A program made the translations under genes and the position numbers. A stretch of DNA of 64,000 nt from Siderastrea siderea (taxonomy: Eukaryota > Cnidaria > Anthozoa > Scleractinia > Rhizangiidae), in contig OZ034975.1 in the NCBI GenBank assembly GCA_964030785.1, forward strand, positions 48,512,069 through 48,576,068, read 5' to 3'. Of this stretch, positions 1-12,373 are shown piece after piece. The stretch's first letter is position 1; every line of letters begins with the position of its first letter. The notes beneath the pieces are model-generated. The model saw nothing but the letters and a program-made list of their open reading frames with translations. It was not told where the DNA came from and did not search any database.

Positions 1-719
1 TGTTTAGTTACCTCATATGTTCTTGTCTCACACTTTTTAATCTCGTATCCAGAGTCCTTAGGCTTCTTGGTCAGAGGGTAGTCACCAGGAGAGTCTCTGG
101 GGTAATGGAATCGTTACCGCAGGAATCCTGCTTTTGACGGTTCGTATTGAGTTTTGTTACAGTAAACGACAATTAACAGCCTAGCAAAAAAAAAAAATTC
201 TTGCGACCACCCGCTGACCAAAAAGCCTAAGGGCTCTGTGGACGAGATTGCACACTTTCTTGACTTACGGCTGATAAGAGAAAGCCCTAACCTACACAGC
301 TGGCGTAAAGAAAAATGAGAGCTGGAATGTTGAACGCGCGGGATTACAAGTCGCGAGAATATGCGCAAGGACACTGTTCTGAAAATAGTTGACATCTTCA
401 AGTCCTTGGCAGGCAAAACAGAAAAAACGTTTAGAACACATATTGTTCACAGACTGGAAATGGCTGGATGAAAGTAGACGCAAGTTGACTGTGGCACTGA
501 TGAAAACTAATTGCGCGTGCACGCGCTCAAACAATTAGGTACAATAATATAAAAAGTGAGTACTAAAAATGGTTCACTCCCGCGATAACCAGTAAATTTA
601 TTACTAACAATATTGAAGGTGGGTTTTCGAACGTCTGTTTTTCGTAATAGCTTTTCAACACCAAATGCTTAGTCGGCTTGAGTTGAGCCGTATCAAGCAT
701 TAAAAAATAAACTTGCACG

Positions 720-3094
720 CTAATGCATTTTTACAGTTTTGTTTGAGCACACAGCTAAAAGTATACTTACCTTATAGTCGCCTTTTAGGTATAACTTTTC
801 TGCCTGTAAACGCCTCCTGTAAAACAACCACCTTCTCTTTACTTGCTCCTTTCTCCAAAGCTTGTTACAGAATAGCAGACAAATCGTCAAAGGCACGTGC
901 ACCGTCTGCAGCGAAGTAATCAAGGCCTTGGAGGGACTTGCGTACGGAGGCGCTGCACTCCGAAAGGATTCTTGACATCGTACTTTCACTGAAGGGAGTG
1001 AAGTTAGTTTCCGAGAAGTACTGTTTGTATTGCTGAATGATTCTTTGGGGTATCAATGTTCGTATTACATTAGGAACTGCAATGAAATGGCCAAATGCGG
1101 GCTGGTGATGAAGCTCAGAAAGTGGTCCAGCTGCTTCCTGTCGATCCGAATTCTTGGAGCGTTTTTCCGTGGCACCCGCACTGCTCTCCCATGATGAAGG
1201 CGATGTAAGTTGGCCATGGTGTAGCGATATGGCGTCAAACCAGGTATGAAAGTTGCACTTGCTATATAACTCGCAATACCTGTCGTAACTGATAAAACCT
1301 GTCGTCTGGTGTCCCAGGCCTTCGAATTCTTGTACGTTTCTGCCAGCGCCTCAAGATAATTTCTATCTGATGGGTGAAACGCTGTGTCGGCATCCAGCAT
1401 CTTACCAACAGTTGTAGACGTTTGCAGTTCAGTCCACAGTTCAGCAGGATCCTCAGGATACACCACTTTTAGAACTGACGAAATTATTTCCGATGATTTT
1501 TGGACGTACCTTCGTCGTGTTCTTTCACTTGCTTGGGCCCACTCCAGCCAGGGTCTGCCCAGTGCTTGTATTTGGCATTCTTTGAGAAAAGCATTTAGTT
1601 TCAACCGTTTAAGATCAAACCCACGTGCTCTATTTTCTACGGAGGATTTCAGCCCAGATTCACCATTTTCTTCCGAGGAAGACGTGACGCTTGTTGTTTC
1701 AGACGTTGGAAGAAAGCTTTGCTCTTCAATTTGAAGGTATTCCATTTTGCTTACCAGTTCTTCCGATGACGTGCTTTTTTCACTTTCCTGTGAAAGAAAT
1801 AATTGAGGTATGAAAAGTTAATATTTATGACACTGACATGAATTCAGTTACCCCACTGCCTCTATATCTTGTGTAAATTTTGAATCCAACGTACAGATTT
1901 AATTTATTTGGACAATTTCAGACAACAAATACAACTCGGCATGAGCTTCTGCATCTGCACATGCACACTTAGCAATTCTTGACTTTGAATATCCCAAGTC
2001 CTCATTCGATTGTTTATAACATTTCCAAAATAAATTTGGCTTTTTTTCGTACACATAATTTTTTCTTAAAGTTACTGAATTCCATTTTGAGAGAAAGTAG
2101 GCTTTAAGTAGGATTTTGTCAGGTTTCCCCAGCAATTTATCAGGTACTTCAAGCACCTTTTGCGGTGAAAGTAATAACAGGAATGTTCAAGCCTTAACGG
2201 TTAGGCTATCACAATTCGACTCCCTTAGTAACTGTTAGACTTGCTACAAGTCGCTCGTTTTTTCTCGGGGGGACAAAACAGGTGTTTAGCAGGTGATTGC
2301 AAAACGCGCTCTGCATATGTGCATGTGTTGGGTGGTGAACGATGTTTAGATGATTGCACACGGAATATTTGTGTGTGTTGCGTGTGATGTGATGAAATAA
2401 CGAGTACCAGCCGCGGTTTTACTTCACGCGCGTGGATTGCGCGCGCGTCCTCCATAGTTAGAACGAGCGACTTGGGTAACTTGGAGCAATTTGCTTGTGT
2501 GTAACTTGTATCCGTTGTACCATGCCTGTGTTGCTTCTTTTTCGCTGCTTTCAGAGCTTACTTTATCTAGGGGTGTTTCAGCGACAGGAGACAACTTGCT
2601 TTGACCAGCGGTTTTCAACAGTTCTTGCAAATGCTCTCTGCAGCGCTCGCATATAAAAAGTAAAAGGTGGATAAATATGAGCTAAAATATTCATTTACAT
2701 GATTTTTTGATAGATATATTCGCTTGAACATTATCTAACAAAAACGGCTAAAATACCTTACACTACCTATCATGTTTAAAATATGAGTCATTTAGTGTTG
2801 AAAAGATTACTTACGAGATCCAACAGGATAAAGTTCTCCGGCTTTATTAGAGACAAACGAAGATTCGTTACTGTTCATCCCTCGGTCACCTTTCATTGTT
2901 GAAGATTTGCGTCCTGCCACTTCATCTGGAACACAACATCTCACTTTTCCACTCCTCCAACGAAGACCGTACTTCTCACGGTGGTGTGGGCAAATAGTCA
3001 GCGATAAGTGGGACATCTCTACTGAGAATATACCTGAAGGAGAAGTAAAGAAGTGTACAGTGCCGCCCATTAGTCCCGGCGTATCACATCGCAA
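720..3094 (-). pseudogene. Decayed copy of a cnidarian-expanded protein family (function unknown)
   Basis: Read on the minus strand, three exons with good splice borders can be joined: 3094-2815 (ends GGATCTC|gtaagt), 2645-2562 (ends gataaa|gtaagc) and 1791 downward (after tttcacag). The phases agree across both introns. The first exon encodes a Cys/His stretch (TICPHHREKYGLRWRSGK) continued after the splice as CREHLQELL, probably a small metal-binding module. The long exon holds a charged segment (ERTRRRYVQKSSEIISSVLK). Near 1070 the frame breaks between HLAISLQ and PNVIRTLIPQR, where about 15-20 residues seem to be missing. A second break follows DDLSAIL near 865, and LKGDYKV is then found in a third frame near 765-785. 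I remember proteins with these landmarks as multiplied in cnidarian genomes, but I cannot name a function. A mobile-element origin is an inference. The breaks make this copy non-functional as read. Confidence 0.6.
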
Positions 3095-4410
3095 GAGTGC
3101 TTAGTGGAGCCGATATACAAAATACCCGCTCCGCATGCAGCATGATGCTGGCTGGGAAGTAACATATCAAAATAAACAATTTGCTGGGAATTAGTTAGGA
3201 AATGATTGCTTGCTGACGTTTTTTCTTCTGAAACAATTTCTGCTGGAAAATGATACACAGCGCCCACTTCCTGGCTCACTGACACACACTGAAAGGCGGG
3301 TTGCTGGAAAAAAATTTAGGTTTGTTTCTCGCATGGAGGTTACCATGGTCAACGTCGATTGGTATTGACGCACGAGAATGCAATAAACATGATAAACGCA
3401 AATAAACACCTTTACTGACAGGGATCCAAACGGTATGACATCTGTATCTGGTAAACCTCTTCTACGCCCCTTTTTGCAGTATCAGACGACTCATTGTCAA
3501 TTAGAGTGAAAACAAGCATCTCACTTTTCATAAACCACGCGGTGATATGACCACGTCCTTCAACGTCTTTTACACTTAGGAACTTGTTTCTACAAATTGC
3601 TGTTTTAGGATATCTTCTTGATCAGGAACCTATATTTCGGTCTAAAACGGTAAGCAGTTATTTACTTCTCGCTAGTATTAGTATTTACTTTCTGTCCATA
3701 CGCACTGAATAACCGACTAAATAGACCATACCATTTTAACGCCGTAGGAGTCTATTTCGCCATTCTCCTGGTCTTAAAGTTACGCTGGTTTTCTACTGTC
3801 CTTTCACTGAAACATCTTAATTAGAATGATACATCACCCAAAAACATGGGAATGGAATTTTCAGATATTCAGCTAATAAGAAATTATTTGTTTTTTACCT
3901 GGGTTGTTAAATTAGCGATCCAGGCGTTTTGAACCATCGTATTTTGGAAATGTCTGAATGGATCCTATTCACTAAATTTGAGTACTTTTGATTCCTCCCA
4001 GATAATAAAAAGCGTTGTTGCGCCTCCGATGGACTGACTTCAGACACAGCGGAGATGTGAACACAAAGAACCGTTAACATCTCAAGGTAAGAAGGATATT
4101 ATAATTTCAAAAATGGCTAAAATATGCTCCCATGGTGGTTATATTTCGTGCTGTCTGTCAGTATAACCTGTTTCAGAGGTCTATTATCAAAATATTTACG
4201 AAAACCGCTACCACGGTTTGAAAAAGCTACTTGGCTCGTTGCCCCTCGCAGCACGATTTTAACTTGAAAATTACTTTATATTTAAAATCGGGGATGCACT
4301 ATCAAAGTGCGAGCCATGCGAGGCATGCGAGCCATTAAGCAAAACATGCGGCCCTCACAAAATGAATGCAAGAGATCCCAGAATCTATTGAACACGGCCA
4401 TGAAAGCTGA

Positions 4411-4679
4411 TGACAACAACTTTGAATGTGTCGCTCACTTTTCTTACTTAATCGTGCTGACCCTATAGGTTGTAATTAAAATTTTTGTCGCTCATGATGA
4501 TACCTCGGCTATGCAAAATAATTTCGCAACGCTCAGCGAAAAAATAACATTTTTATTACAAAACTTGTGTTGTTTTACTTTCATTTGTACTAAATATGAA
4601 CGAAAATAGATTCTCGCAGGTAAGTTAGTAAGAACGAAATAATTTAAAGGGGAGCGACACATTCAACACATCGTTGTCC
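4411..4679. repeat. MITE-like element with inverted ends
   Basis: The left part reads gacaacaactttgaatgtg followed by tcgctc; the right part, reverse-complemented, reads gacaacgatgtgttgaatg followed by tgtcgctc. The arms of about 30 bp face each other about 200 bp apart with no coding potential between. I could not identify a clear target duplication. Confidence 0.45.
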
Positions 4680-6044
4680 TCGCTTTCATCTCTCGCATCT
4701 CGCGTTGTAATCTAGGGTACTTCGTACTCGTTGTCATACGTTTGAGTCCACACACTTAGTTGTTTATGGCCTTATCTTTAGTTATTATGGTTAATTGTGG
4801 TGGGCTTCTGATAAACTAATAGCTTCTGAATATGCGAAATAATTCGAGATGTTGGAAAGAAATTTTCTGGATTATGAAAGTTTTATTGCGTTGTTGGCCT
4901 GCCCTTTTTGATATAATTTTCTGCGGCAATATGGTGTATTCGTTTATTAATTTGATTAGTCCACATGCGTTACGGTTCAAACCACCAAAAGTCTGTTTTG
5001 GCCGTTGGTGATCTTGTTGTGTAAAAGATGGCAGAGCTGGGTAAATGGTTACGATTATGTTGATCAAATAAGAGAAATGTGAATGACAATCCGGGATGAC
5101 AAGCGGGACTTGGCGCCTTTAAATATTAAAGAGCACTGGAACACAAGTCTCGAGGCAGCCGTTTATTTAAAATAGCGAGGCTGCTTGGAGTGCTGAGTCT
5201 CTATTTGTCTTGTGTCTTCACATTGCATGTGACATAACACTACCCTAGTTCTCAACAAGCTTGCTTTCGTTTTATTTTCCTACCGACGTAGAATGCTGAG
5301 AATGTAATTGTAGAACAACTTCTGGAAACGGACCATGTCGGGCTAGCTACAAACTTTGAAAAGGAGCGATAATCCTTTGTTTCCGGTAAACAATATTTGA
5401 GTCAAGTTTCTTTTTTTTTTGTTCCGCCAATGAAAGTTTTGTTTGCACTCAGACAATCCTGAAAAAGAGTGCTTCCAGCATTTTGAGAGGAGCGCACATT
5501 TCAAAAGAGAACATTTTTGTGAGAGTTATAAAATCGCGGTTTTACAAAGAAAACACAAGGGTCGTACCTTTGGATCAAACCCATTGTTTTTTATATTTTG
5601 ACCATGCGGCACCCAGAACATTGAGTGAATGTGTTTTCCAACCAAAATATCTTGTAATTCTCAACGAATCTTTACTATGTGCAGCTATTTTCAAAAAAAA
5701 AAAAAAAGAACATGTGAAGGTGTAGCCTTTATAGTCAGATAAATAATTATCACTTTATCTGCTGTACCTGGTATAAATCAGTCAAAGGATCTCAAAGCAT
5801 TCCGTTCCGACAAAATTTGATTGGCCTGGACAATGACATGCACGTGGTGCTATATGTAGCGCAAATTTTCAGTTCTCCGTCAAAAAGTTATTGCTTTTTC
5901 CTTCCGTACGACACGAATATGACTGAGCAAGGTTATGTACAGCTGAAAATCAGCGAGAAAGCGGACGCCGTACCAGGAGAACGCGTACAACACTTTCATA
6001 TGTTTAGGATATCTGGCAGTCACTGGAAACTGCGGTTTTTGTAG

Positions 6045-6647
6045 GGTGAGATAGTGAATAGCACGTCGTGGACATCTCAGTTCGTTTTCAAAGAATTACA
6101 TTTGGAACCCACAGAAGCCCATATTTAATATTAGATCTGGTTAGATTTACCGTGTTACAGTAATACCACGAATCAAAGAAATATGACATAAAACGTGATT
6201 TCATATGACTCGTGTGTGCACTACATAACTGGTTTTGCAACATGGAAAGTCAGCTGTCAGTGAAACCCTTTTGATCTCTTTTGTTTCCTTGGGGTCTCTT
6301 GACATGTCAAAGATTCGGACAATCAAAATTTCACGGCCAGAATCAGTACGTAAGTAAACGCCAACTGATACCATCTTCGACTCGTGGATTGAAAGAGGAA
6401 TCCATATTCTCGAATCGAGCAAAAAACTGCTTGGGAAAGCGCCTTCAAATATCGATTTTGTGCCGACACCGGAAATCGTGACCACTCTTTTTTTTAAAAC
6501 CTCGCGACTCCCCTAACACGAAAAATCTAACCAGATTTATGATTGAATATGGGCTTTCGGTGGGTTCTGAATGTAATTCTTTGAACTGAAACTAATCAGG
6601 CTTTTAAAGACAAACTGGGATGTCCACGTGCTATTCATTATCTCACC
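6045..6647. repeat. Long-inverted-repeat element, full copy
   Basis: Arms of about 110-130 bp face each other. The left arm starts GGTGAGATAGTGAATAGCAC at 6045 and runs through agaattacatttgg to about 6153. The right arm ends GTGCTATTCATTATCTCACC at 6647 and carries the matching attcagaacccac / aaatctaaccagattta blocks. The loop (about 6160-6520) has no gene. A second, shorter copy of one arm lies at about 8205-8317, and similarity there continues beyond the arm into the flanking 'gcaattcgtatctttaaaa' block, so the repeat family may be wider than the arms alone. Confidence 0.65.
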
Positions 6648-7109
6648 CCACCTCCCACTCGCTATGTTTTGGGGCGATATCCCCGTATGAAAAGATCTAA
6701 TGTCCACGTCAGGAGCACATTACTCCTGCCCACGTGCAATCCGTATCTTTAAAATGGTTAACGTCGGTTTAAGTTCTTTTTTCATTTATTATATTTAATT
6801 ATTTTAGTTAAATTGGTTTAATTTTTCTTTATTAATTAAAAAAAATTGCGAAAAAAAGTTACCCTCGACCCTCGACATGGATTTCTCGTTTGGTTTAGGT
6901 CGGTAACCAAGGTCAAGATAACAGATATATCCGCTTGCAGCGGTATTATATTTCACTTCCCGCGGTGTCCAGATCGCTTCATATCCGATAAGTCGCATTC
7001 GTTTTCGACCAGACTTTTTGCCAGCGATAGACTATGAGCAGTCTCTCTTTCCGCTAAGATATAATCGAGGAAAACGAACAAGCGAGCGAGCGCGAATTCG
7101 CCTGCCGCG

Positions 7110-7468
7110 CGAATTCGCATTACCTACAAGACTCTCCATGGCCTAGCGCCTGCTTACATTGAGGATCTCCTTGTCAGCTACATTCCGGGACGCTATCTAA
7201 GATCTGCAAAGAAAAATTTACTCGTCGTGCCTGGTTTCAAACTAAATAGTTATGGCCGCCGTGCTTTCTCTGCTGCTGCGCCGTTGCTTTGGAACAGTCT
7301 TCCACAACATGTTAGGGATGCAGAATCGCTAGACATTTTTAAAAGACAGCTGAAAACAGTTCTTTTTAAGCGTGCTTTTTTAAATTGATAATTCTATTGT
7401 AAATAGCGCCTTTGGACCGTTGGGAAAGGGCGCTTTAGAAATGTTATTATTATTATTATTAATCGTCT
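7110..7468 (+). mobile_element. 5'-truncated LINE (CR1/L2-like) 3' end
   Basis: An open frame from about 7113 to the stop at 7385-7387 reads ITYKTLHGLAPAYIEDLL, then a YIPGRYLRSA block, then LLWNSLPQHVR, DAESLDIFKRQLKTVLF and a stop. This is the typical C-terminal tail of CR1/L2-type reverse transcriptases in invertebrates (family knowledge). A short 3' UTR follows (aaagggcgctttagaaatg) and then an ATT microsatellite tail at 7443-7461. GCCTGCCGCG stands on both sides (7100-7109 and 7469-7478) and may be a 10-bp target duplication. Only the last ~90 codons are present, as expected for a truncated insertion. Confidence 0.8.
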
Positions 7469-7478
7469 GCCTGCCGCG

Positions 7479-7966
7479 TTGAAAAGTGAACAACGCGCGT
7501 ATCGAACCGCTAGTGTGAGACGGCTCGGCAAGCGCGTCTCGCAATTTTCGCGCTCGCCTCGCTTTCCTTGTTTATTCGTTTGTTTACAACATAATCAAAC
7601 TTACGACGGCTATCCGACAAAGATTTCTTTTCGCTCAATTATTTCGCACTTTCTTGCATCACCTAGCTCTACCTTTATTCATTCTCGATCTATTTTTGCA
7701 CTTATTGCCTTTCCGCTAGGGAGGATGCGTATTCGACGTAGTACTCGTGATTCTACGTGCTTTAATACCCAGCGTACAATCTCCAAGAATTAAAGGATAT
7801 TTTGCTGCTCAAAAACAAGAAAATAAAACGCAAGGACTACAAGCGACACACACACACAAAAAATGCAGGCATTCGGGATTAATGAGAGGTTTACTCCCGG
7901 ACAATTTTAGGCCAGTACAAACACTGTACGAATGTACCAAGGTTGGGTAGTTCAAGTAGGCTGCAG

Positions 7967-7999
<33 letters not shown>

Positions 8000-8830
8000 G
8001 GAGCGAGAACAATCCATGTGAATTAAAACCTGCCAAATTTTTATGGTACGTGGAAATTGGTCTGGATTTACGGAGTCGGCGATCAACTCCGAGTATCAAG
8101 AGAAAAAAAAGAGAGTTTCCTTGACAGCCAGTAGATTACATCCCATGTCATGAAACCACCTATGTAGTTCACATGTGAAATATCGCTCACATTTCTTCGA
8201 TTCGTGCCGTTACAGTAACATGGTAAATCTAATCAGATTTATGATCAAATATGGGCTTCTGTGGGTTCTAAATAAAATACTTTGATATCAACGCACTATT
8301 AGCTATCTCACCCCACCCCTGACCCACTAACTTTTGGGGTGATGTTCGCTTGCAATTCGTATCTTTAAAACGGTTGAACTCTTCTTAAATCCTTTCTTAG
8401 CTGTATTTTTCTTTGTCTTGTTTTAAATTTTCTCTTTTACTTTCTACGGAATAAGTTTAGAGAACGTAGCCATTGTTTGTATTTCCCATGTACGGCTGAA
8501 TTAGGGAGAATGATGGAGAGAAATTTAAGGTTGGACTTCTATGACTCCAGATTAATTTGACTTAGCTCTGTATTCATTTACCAGGGTGGCAGGAAATTCA
8601 AAGCTTTGTGGTCTACTATCTTGCACAAGTGCCATTTGCATTAAAAAACCATGAACCGGTCTATTGTCTATAGTGCGTTCGTGGAGCTGTGCTGCATCTG
8701 TATTGATGGCGTTACTCGCGGGAAATTTACGACACAAGATTGACAAGGCGAGGAACAGAGAACACCACACTACAGAGGCCATTCTCGCAAGAAGAGATTG
8801 CCCGTAAACAAATTAAGGGTTACGAAATGG
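7479..8830. other. Gene-free stretch
   Basis: Apart from the repeat fragment at 8205-8400 I see only a long T run (about 7970-7997), which breaks all frames, and unassigned unique-looking DNA. The open frames here are short and lack motifs. Confidence 0.4.
8205..8400. repeat. Partial second copy of the 6045-6647 repeat
   Basis: The stretch aaatctaatcagatttatga at 8225, the block atatgggcttctgtgggttc and the end ctatctcacccca at about 8307 match the right arm of the element at 6045-6647. The similarity then continues outward into tcgtatctttaaaacggtt. The opposite arm is missing, so this is a fragment. Confidence 0.55.
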
Positions 8831-8837
8831 GAGTATT

Positions 8838-9478
8838 ATCTGCAAAACATTGGTGATGTGTTTCTGACTTCTGTCGAGAACTTGCAAAAACATCCTCATC
8901 GGTTGGCTTGTGGTGATGTGTTTGTGACTTCTGTTAAGAACTTGCAAAACATCGATGATGTGTTTGTGACTTCTGTGAAGAACTTGCAAAACATCCTCAC
9001 TGGTCGACTTTTGGTGATGTGTTTGTGACTTCTGTTGAGGACTTGCAAAACAGCGGCGATGTGTTTCTAACGGCGTTTTTTAAAAACTTGTAATACATCC
9101 TCATTGGTTGGCTTGTGGTGATGTGTTTGTGACTTCTGTTGAGAACTTGCAAAACATCGATGATGTGTTTGTGACTTCTGTTAAGAACTTGCAAAACATC
9201 GGTAATGTGTTTGTGACTTCTGTTAAGAACTTGCAAAACATCCTCACTAGTCGACTTGTGGTGATGTGTTTGTGACTTCTGTTAAGAACTTGCAAAACAT
9301 CGGTGATGTGTTTGTGACCTCTGTTAAGAACTTGCAAAACATCGATGATGTGTTTGTGACTTCTGTTAAGGAATTGAAAAACATCGGTGATGTGTTTGTG
9401 ACTTCTACTGCGAACTTGCAAAACATCGGTGATGTGTTTGTGACTTCTGTTGAAAACTTGCAAAACTTCCTCACTGGT
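8838..9478. repeat. 42-bp minisatellite
   Basis: About 15 imperfect tandem copies of a 42-bp unit, built from ggtgatgtgtttgtgacttc followed by tgttaagaacttgcaaaac and atc. Some copies carry a longer linker (ctcactggtcgacttgtggtg). Since 42 is divisible by three, the array stays open for long stretches in several frames; forward it reads NIGDVFVTSVKNLQ again and again, reverse MFCKFLTEVTNTSP. I treat these frames as a by-product of the period, not as genes. Confidence 0.9.
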
Positions 9479-9480
9479 TG

Positions 9481-10406
9481 GTTTAAGAATTCTGAAGATT
9501 ATTATTAATATTAATATTATAATAACTAGGACGTAAATGCGTGTATCCCTGCTTTTGCTGATGGTTATTTTGTTTTATGTTACAGGCTTAAAAAGTACAT
9601 AAGTCATTTTGTTTACCTTGAAAGAGAGTACGCGGACAAAGTTAATCAGAGTTACTGAAGTGATACGATATTGAATGTAGTACATAGGCTGTAAGGTGAG
9701 AAAAGCTAATTACTGTACACATTACTCGGTAGTTGATTAATAAGCATGTAGATTCAATTTTTGCAACAATAATTATTCCTTCTATATCAGCTGTAATTTT
9801 AAGGCAAAACGGGCCATTGGAGTTTATACCCTAGAGTTAAAAACTAACTTAAGGTTTTAAGCGGTACTCTTTGTGACGGTTTAAGAAACAGTCTCCATCG
9901 TCCTTGTCTTCTGCTGTCCTGGTATGTTATTAGCACGTCATTAGCTTAACAGATTGGGTTTGTGATATGTCAATTATGACGTGTCATGACGTCACTGACG
10001 TCACAAACCAGCCATTATGAATTTTAAGGCCACCATCTTGAATTCCCGAGCCTACGGTCATACAGTTGACAATGGCGACATTGTCAATTATGACGTGTCA
10101 TGACGTCACTGACGTCACAAACCAGCCATTATGAATTTTGAGGCCACCATCTTGAATTCCCGAGCCTGCAGTCATACAGTTGACAATGACGACATCGAAA
10201 AGTATATGAATTTGTTCTAAGAAACATACGTAACGAAGGGATTTGGTGATTATTTGTCTAGCCGTTTAAGTTATAATTCGTTAGGGTCAGTGCGGGCACA
10301 CAGTGACCCCCCACAGGGTTAAGAGAATTCTGAAGATTACACATAAATGTTTTCTAACTGTGTATCCCTGCTTCTTCCGATGGTTATTTTGTTTTATATT
10401 ACAGGG
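9481..10406. repeat. Duplicated ~100-bp flank of the minisatellite
   Basis: The block taagaattctgaagatta, then gtgtatccctgctt, gatggttattttgtttta and ttacagg occurs at 9483-9590 and again at 10318-10406 in the same orientation. The two copies differ by several substitutions and a small indel. They bracket the CRE-containing duplication at 9974-10195. Confidence 0.6.
9974..10195. repeat. Tandem duplication (~110 bp) with four CRE palindromes
   Basis: Two nearly identical head-to-tail copies, about 9974-10083 and 10084-10195. Each contains tgacgtgtcatgacgtcact followed by gacgtcac, then aaaccagccattatgaattt and aaggccaccatcttgaattc. The palindrome TGACGTCA occurs at 9987-9994, 9996-10003, 10101-10108 and 10110-10117. 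TGACGTCA is the CREB/ATF consensus, but nothing here shows that it is used. Confidence 0.8.
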
Positions 10407-12300
10407 TGTGGTGAAAAAACAAAAGAATATTGGACGAGAAAATATTTCTGGTGGCTAAATCATGGTTGGTGCTTTTAAGATTTGCCAGGAAACAAATTAA
10501 AGGTGAGCTTAAGTAACTTACACCCATGGAGTCATTCACAAAAACAGTGGACAGATATTTTATTTAAAATTGGGCATATGACTTTCAAAAGAGAAGATAC
10601 TTCTAATAACATATTTAGGAGTTTCAAGATTACTTTAGTAGCATATAGTTTCAGCTAATAGTCTCAGAAGAAGCCACTTAAACATACATAAAGGGGCACA
10701 AGGAGCCTTTAACAATTTGGTAATGCTTAATCATTTTACTCAGTGCAAAGTGTATCGTTTAGGCTTCCTGAAATACGAATCATTAGCTTATGCAGTTACG
10801 TTTGTTGAAAAAGGGAGAAATTAAGAAAAGGATAAACTTAACTCACTAGTTTTACTTCTTGCATGTAGCTAAAATGCGGCAGATCAAATTCTATATTGCT
10901 AGGAAATAGGCTATTACAATGCCTCAACTTGCTGGCTGGCATTTCCCATTGCATTCCAAATTACTGGTAAAAGAGTGACTGAAAGTTTCCCCTGGCTGGG
11001 ATTCTCGACCTCCACAAAGTTGCTTGTGGGAAACGGAATCCTATGGACTTAAGCTTGCTGGCACTGAGGAGCGGCTATTTTTTTCCCACGAAAGTTAATT
11101 ATTAAGCAAATATCGTTTGACAGATGTCGATTTGATGTTTGGGAAAGAAATAAACCTTTTTCCAAAAATCGGTCGTTGAGCACTCCTGACATCGAACGTT
11201 CGGTTTTCGAACTCAATCGAACCCAATCGAACGTAAATCGAACGATTAAATTCGATGTTGTTCGGTCATCGAACGAAATCGAACTCACAAAAAATAAATG
11301 CAAATCGAACCAAATCGAACGTTCGATAAAGTAAGATGAGGTTCGATTTAGTTCTGTCGCCGAACGATGCCTAAGCGAGCGGCTTACGTCGTATCACAAT
11401 ATGATCTGAATCGAGCAAAATCGAATGTTCGGTTTTCCATCATTTGATTATCACGGGGAATATAAATGCGTCAATCGATCCAGCCATCTAAAGTTATGTT
11501 TCCTTTATTTCCATACTTATTTTTAGACCCGAGATTCAGAGTATCTCAACATTTGCCGGGCATTTGTTACCCGGGTTGTTACCACGGGAATGAGTTTCAT
11601 GAGTTTTGTAAATTAACAGCTGCAACTTGAATCAAATTTCGCCATTTCCAACGGTACGCTCCTAGTTACATTCCTGAATAGTAGCATTTAAGCTACAAGT
11701 TCGATTTCCGAACTTAATCGAACTAAATTGAACGCTTAATTTCGATTTCGTTCGATTTGGTTCGGAAATCGAACTCACAAAAAATATAGTTGTCCGATTT
11801 CGTTCGATGACCGAACAGCATCGAATTTAATCGTTCGATGTCTTCCGAATTCGTTCGATTGAGTTCGATGAAAAATTCGTTCGGTTTTCTTCGATGTGAT
11901 ACGCCGGGCATTAGTAAATGCATCTTCTAAATCCTCCAAAGACACAAAGAGGAGGTGCGAGTTCGCTTAAAGGAAAACTTTACCTGCCCTCACCAATAGC
12001 AGCGTCATTTCATCGCGAATTGCTTCATCCGCGCCGACTTTAAGTGATTTAAGATGAGGGTTAACGTCCTTTGTACATTCTTTCAGCGTGACACATTGCA
12101 AATCTTGTGGATTTCTGGAGCTTGATCCACATGGCGTGGTGCAGTTGAATAAGGACGAAAAGCTACAAGATGCCATATTAGCAAACTGACGTTGATGCTC
12201 GATAGTACAAGTATTGAGAAATGAAGCAATGAAGTTTCGAAACTGGCGCGATTTGTTTCCTTTTTTCATTAGCCGAGTAGACCGTGTTTCCTTTTTTCAT
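10407..12300. other. Gene-free stretch with a TTCGAT-rich repeat
   Basis: No gene recognised. The main content is the repeat at 11183-11911 (listed separately). The frame at 11967-12269 on the minus strand (100 residues, ending in a polyphenylalanine-like lysine-rich region) has no motif I know and no splice context. Confidence 0.4.
11183..11911. repeat. Element rich in TTCGAT/ATCGAA motifs
   Basis: Two blocks, 11183-11400 and 11698-11911, are densely built from short variants of cgaactcaatcgaac and gttcgatttcgttcgat on both strands, with aaatcgaactcacaaaaaat in both. Between them is about 300 bp of ordinary sequence. The blocks can fold on themselves and on each other. This looks like an inverted-repeat element with internally repeated ends; I did not find a target duplication. 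Confidence 0.6.
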
Positions 12301-12335
12301 TCGTGGGTTTGACTGACAAGAAGACGCATTTGTTT

Positions 12336-12373
12336 TGTTTTTGTTTGTTTGTTTGTTTGTTTGTTTTTTTTTT
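12336..12373. repeat. TTTG-rich simple repeat
   Basis: A run of tttg units merging into a T run; simple sequence only. Confidence 0.8.

Larger units (their letters stand above)
3100..7080. other. Gene-free stretch with inverted-repeat elements
   Basis: No open frame here looks like protein. The overlapping frames at 3070-3409 could be upstream exons of the decayed gene but lack recognisable motifs. Two inverted-repeat elements stand out (4411-4679 and 6045-6647, listed separately). The rest is AT-rich unique-looking DNA with short A or T runs, for example near 5690. Confidence 0.5.
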
